Shown: positions 62,444 to 64,000 of the stretch, piece by piece
How positions within the stretch are numbered: position 1 is the stretch's first letter
Layout of the letters: each line of letters opens with the position of its first letter
NCBI GenBank assembly: GCA_025358125.1
Contig: JANYKS010000049.1
Span: forward strand, 38,251-102,250
Length of the DNA stretch: 64,000 bases
Direction of reading: 5' to 3'
Source: Actinomycetes bacterium
GTDB taxonomy: Bacteria; Actinomycetota; Acidimicrobiia; Acidimicrobiales; Ilumatobacteraceae
Translations under genes and position numbers: made by a program
The notes under the pieces: model-generated
Database searches by the model: none
What the model was told of the DNA's origin: nothing
What the model saw: the letters and a program-made list of their open reading frames with translations, nothing else

Positions 62444-63663
62444 TATTCGCAATCGACGATCTCGTCGAAAGACTCGGTCTCGCGGCGGTGCTGATCATCC
62501 TGCTCAAAGTCGTCATCGTGTTCGTCGTCGGCCTCGTCGCGACGATGTTCATGGTCTGGTTCGAGCGCAAGATCATCGCGGGCATGCAGAACCGGATCGG
62601 GCCGAACAAGGCTGGTCCATTCGGTCTGCTGCAGACACTCGCCGATGGCATCAAGTTGTTCTTCAAGGAAGATTTGCTCCCCGAGCGCGCCGACCGCGTC
62701 GTGTTCCGACTCGCGCCGTTCCTCGCTTTCGTGCCGGCGTTCCTCGTTTGGTCCGTGATCCCCCTCGGCGGTGATTTCTCCAACGGCAAGAGCGGCGTCA
62801 TCCACATCTTCGGCAAGGACACGCTCGCGCAGTTGGCCGACCCGCCGATCGGAGTGCTGCTCCTGCTCGCGCTCAGCAGCATCGCCGTATACGGCATCAT
62901 GCTTGCCGGCTGGTCATCCGGCTCCAAATATCCGTTGCTCGGCGCGGTTCGTTCCACGGCGCAGATGGTCTCCTACGAGGCAGCGCTCGGGCTCAGCATC
63001 GCCTCGGTGCTGCTGATTGCGGGCACGCTCAGCACCAACGGCATCGTCGCCTCACAGAGCAGCCTCAGTAAATGGCATCTGATCGCGACCGGAGTCGTGC
63101 CGTTCGTGATCTTCATGATCGCCGCGACGGCCGAACTCAACCGCCCACCGTTCGACCTGGTCGAGGCCGAACAGGAACTCGTCGGCGGGTTCAACACCGA
63201 GTACTCCTCATTGCGTTTTGCACTGTTCTTCCTCGCCGAGTTCATGAACACGGTCACGATGAGCGGCATCATCGTCACCTTGTTCTTCGGCGGACCACAG
63301 CCGGTCAGGTTCGATGTCGGCAGCCTCCACTTCAACGGCAACATCCACCTCGGGCCGTTGAACGGCACCGTCTGGTTCGTCGCCAAGTTGTTCGTATTCC
63401 TCTACGTCTACGTGTGGTTCCGTGCCACGCTGCCCCGCTTGCGCTACGACCAACTGATGAACCTCGGCTGGAAAGTGCTCATTCCGACGTCGCTCGGATG
63501 GTTCGTCCTGCTCGCCGCCCAACGGGTCGGCCGGGACCGGGGCTGGAACACGTGGTGGGTCAGCGCGATCTCGATTCTCGTCCTCGCCGCCTGCGCTGCG
63601 CTGCTCATGGCCGCGACCCGGATCAGTGCCAAGAACCGACAACGAGAGGGGGCGATGTTCTGA
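62440..63663 (+). CDS. nuoH: NADH-quinone oxidoreductase subunit H
   Basis: This 407-aa membrane subunit links the quinone cavity to the proton channels. Signatures are [62 protein letters not shown] and [19 protein letters not shown]. The GTG start overlaps nuoG (GTGA), and the end overlaps nuoI (TGATG). Confidence 0.97.
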   Translation: MIFAIDDLVERLGLAAVLIILLKVVIVFVVGLVATMFMVWFERKIIAGMQNRIGPNKAGPFGLLQTLADGIKLFFKEDLLPERADRVVFRLAPFLAFVPAFLVWSVIPLGGDFSNGKSGVIHIFGKDTLAQLADPPIGVLLLLALSSIAVYGIMLAGWSSGSKYPLLGAVRSTAQMVSYEAALGLSIASVLLIAGTLSTNGIVASQSSLSKWHLIATGVVPFVIFMIAATAELNRPPFDLVEAEQELVGGFNTEYSSLRFALFFLAEFMNTVTMSGIIVTLFFGGPQPVRFDVGSLHFNGNIHLGPLNGTVWFVAKLFVFLYVYVWFRATLPRLRYDQLMNLGWKVLIPTSLGWFVLLAAQRVGRDRGWNTWWVSAISILVLAACAALLMAATRISAKNRQREGAMF

Positions 63664-64000
63664 TGGGCTATCTCGACGGATTTCTCGTCACCATCAAGCA
63701 GCACCGCCTGTTCGGCGGTACGCGGGTCACGAAGTCGTACTCCGGCGGCCGCGTCAACAAAAAGAACGCCGACAAGGGAGTGCATGGCGACGAGAAGGCG
63801 CCGAAACCGGAACGCCTCCATGGTCGCCACGTGCTCAACCGCTACGAGGACGGCATGGAGAAGTGCATCGGCTGCGAACTGTGCGCGGGCGTGTGCCCGG
63901 CCAAGTGCATCTATGTGCGTGGCGCCGACAACGATCCCGAGAGGCCCACGTCGCCGGGCGAGCGGTTCGGGTTCGTGTACGAGATCAACTACCTGCGGTG
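63663..64000 (+). CDS. nuoI: NADH-quinone oxidoreductase subunit I (3' end outside window)
   Basis: The visible 112 residues contain the first [4Fe-4S] motif [18 protein letters not shown]. The second motif would lie beyond the window edge. The N-terminal region ([18 protein letters not shown]) is the typical membrane-associated helix, with a basic linker of about 30 residues following. The ATG shares a base with the nuoH stop. Confidence 0.95.
   Translation, partial: MGYLDGFLVTIKQHRLFGGTRVTKSYSGGRVNKKNADKGVHGDEKAPKPERLHGRHVLNRYEDGMEKCIGCELCAGVCPAKCIYVRGADNDPERPTSPGERFGFVYEINYLR

Overview
The window is a high-GC stretch of about 64 kb from an actinobacterium. Several things point to the class Acidimicrobiia, probably near Ilumatobacteraceae; this placement is an inference from gene content, not a database result. 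The indicators are actinobacterial genes (an RsrA-type zinc anti-sigma factor, a DUF2510/scramblase protein, a four-gene conservon, a menJ-like reductase beside a polyprenyl synthase, F420-type LLM enzymes), repeated lipoproteins with beta-propeller-like domains, and many start codons that sit 6-10 nt after a TAnnnT box (leaderless transcription). No rRNA, tRNA, CRISPR array, insertion sequence or prophage was recognised. Coding density is above 90 percent.

Layout. 1-2764: end of a sensor histidine kinase and a REC/PAS/GAF/SpoIIE phosphatase. 3008-3765: a probable yybP-ykoY manganese riboswitch and a GDT1/UPF0016 Mn exporter. 3817-7474: a secreted VanY-like peptidase and a lipoprotein. 7609-9190: MarR regulator, SigR-like sigma factor, RsrA-like anti-sigma factor and a 47-aa membrane peptide. 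9209-11728: zincin, tilS and a phosphatase-fold protein whose catalytic Cys is replaced by Asn. 11773-16321: scramblase-like protein, SDR, acyltransferase-like protein, alpha/beta hydrolase and renalase-like flavoprotein. 16386-19375 (minus): hemB, hemL and an anchored unknown. 19470-22812: an Ig-like membrane protein and a Kelch protein.

23209-32297 is a compact Tad (Flp-type) pilus/secretion locus: SAF protein, TadZ-like, TadA, TadB, TadC, a small Flp-like pilin, three TadE/TadG-like pseudopilins and a 1032-aa protein that joins LysM domains to a cytoplasmic SARP/BTAD-like module. 32300-35573 (minus) holds an LLM oxidoreductase, disA and radA. 36315-39759 is a conservon (CvnA-B-C-D). 39770-43611 holds an LppM-like protein, an ECF sigma factor with a membrane partner and a lipoprotein, separated by short tandem repeats. 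43615-46173 (minus) is clpC.

46300-64000 is respiratory. A polyprenyl diphosphate synthase and MenJ-like reductase (menaquinone side chain) adjoin a b6f-like menaquinol complex: mono-haem cytochrome c, unknown membrane protein, 2x[4Fe-4S] ferredoxin, cytochrome b6-type subunit, subunit IV-type subunit, Rieske protein, two-haem cytochrome c, unknown membrane protein. The NADH dehydrogenase genes nuoABCDEFGHI follow with almost no spacing; nuoI runs off the right edge. The most interesting points are the ferredoxin-containing quinol complex, the 11-residue N-terminal peptide shared by two of its unrelated subunits, the LysM-BTAD protein of the tad locus, the pseudophosphatase with its Cys-containing leader ORF, and the Mn riboswitch.
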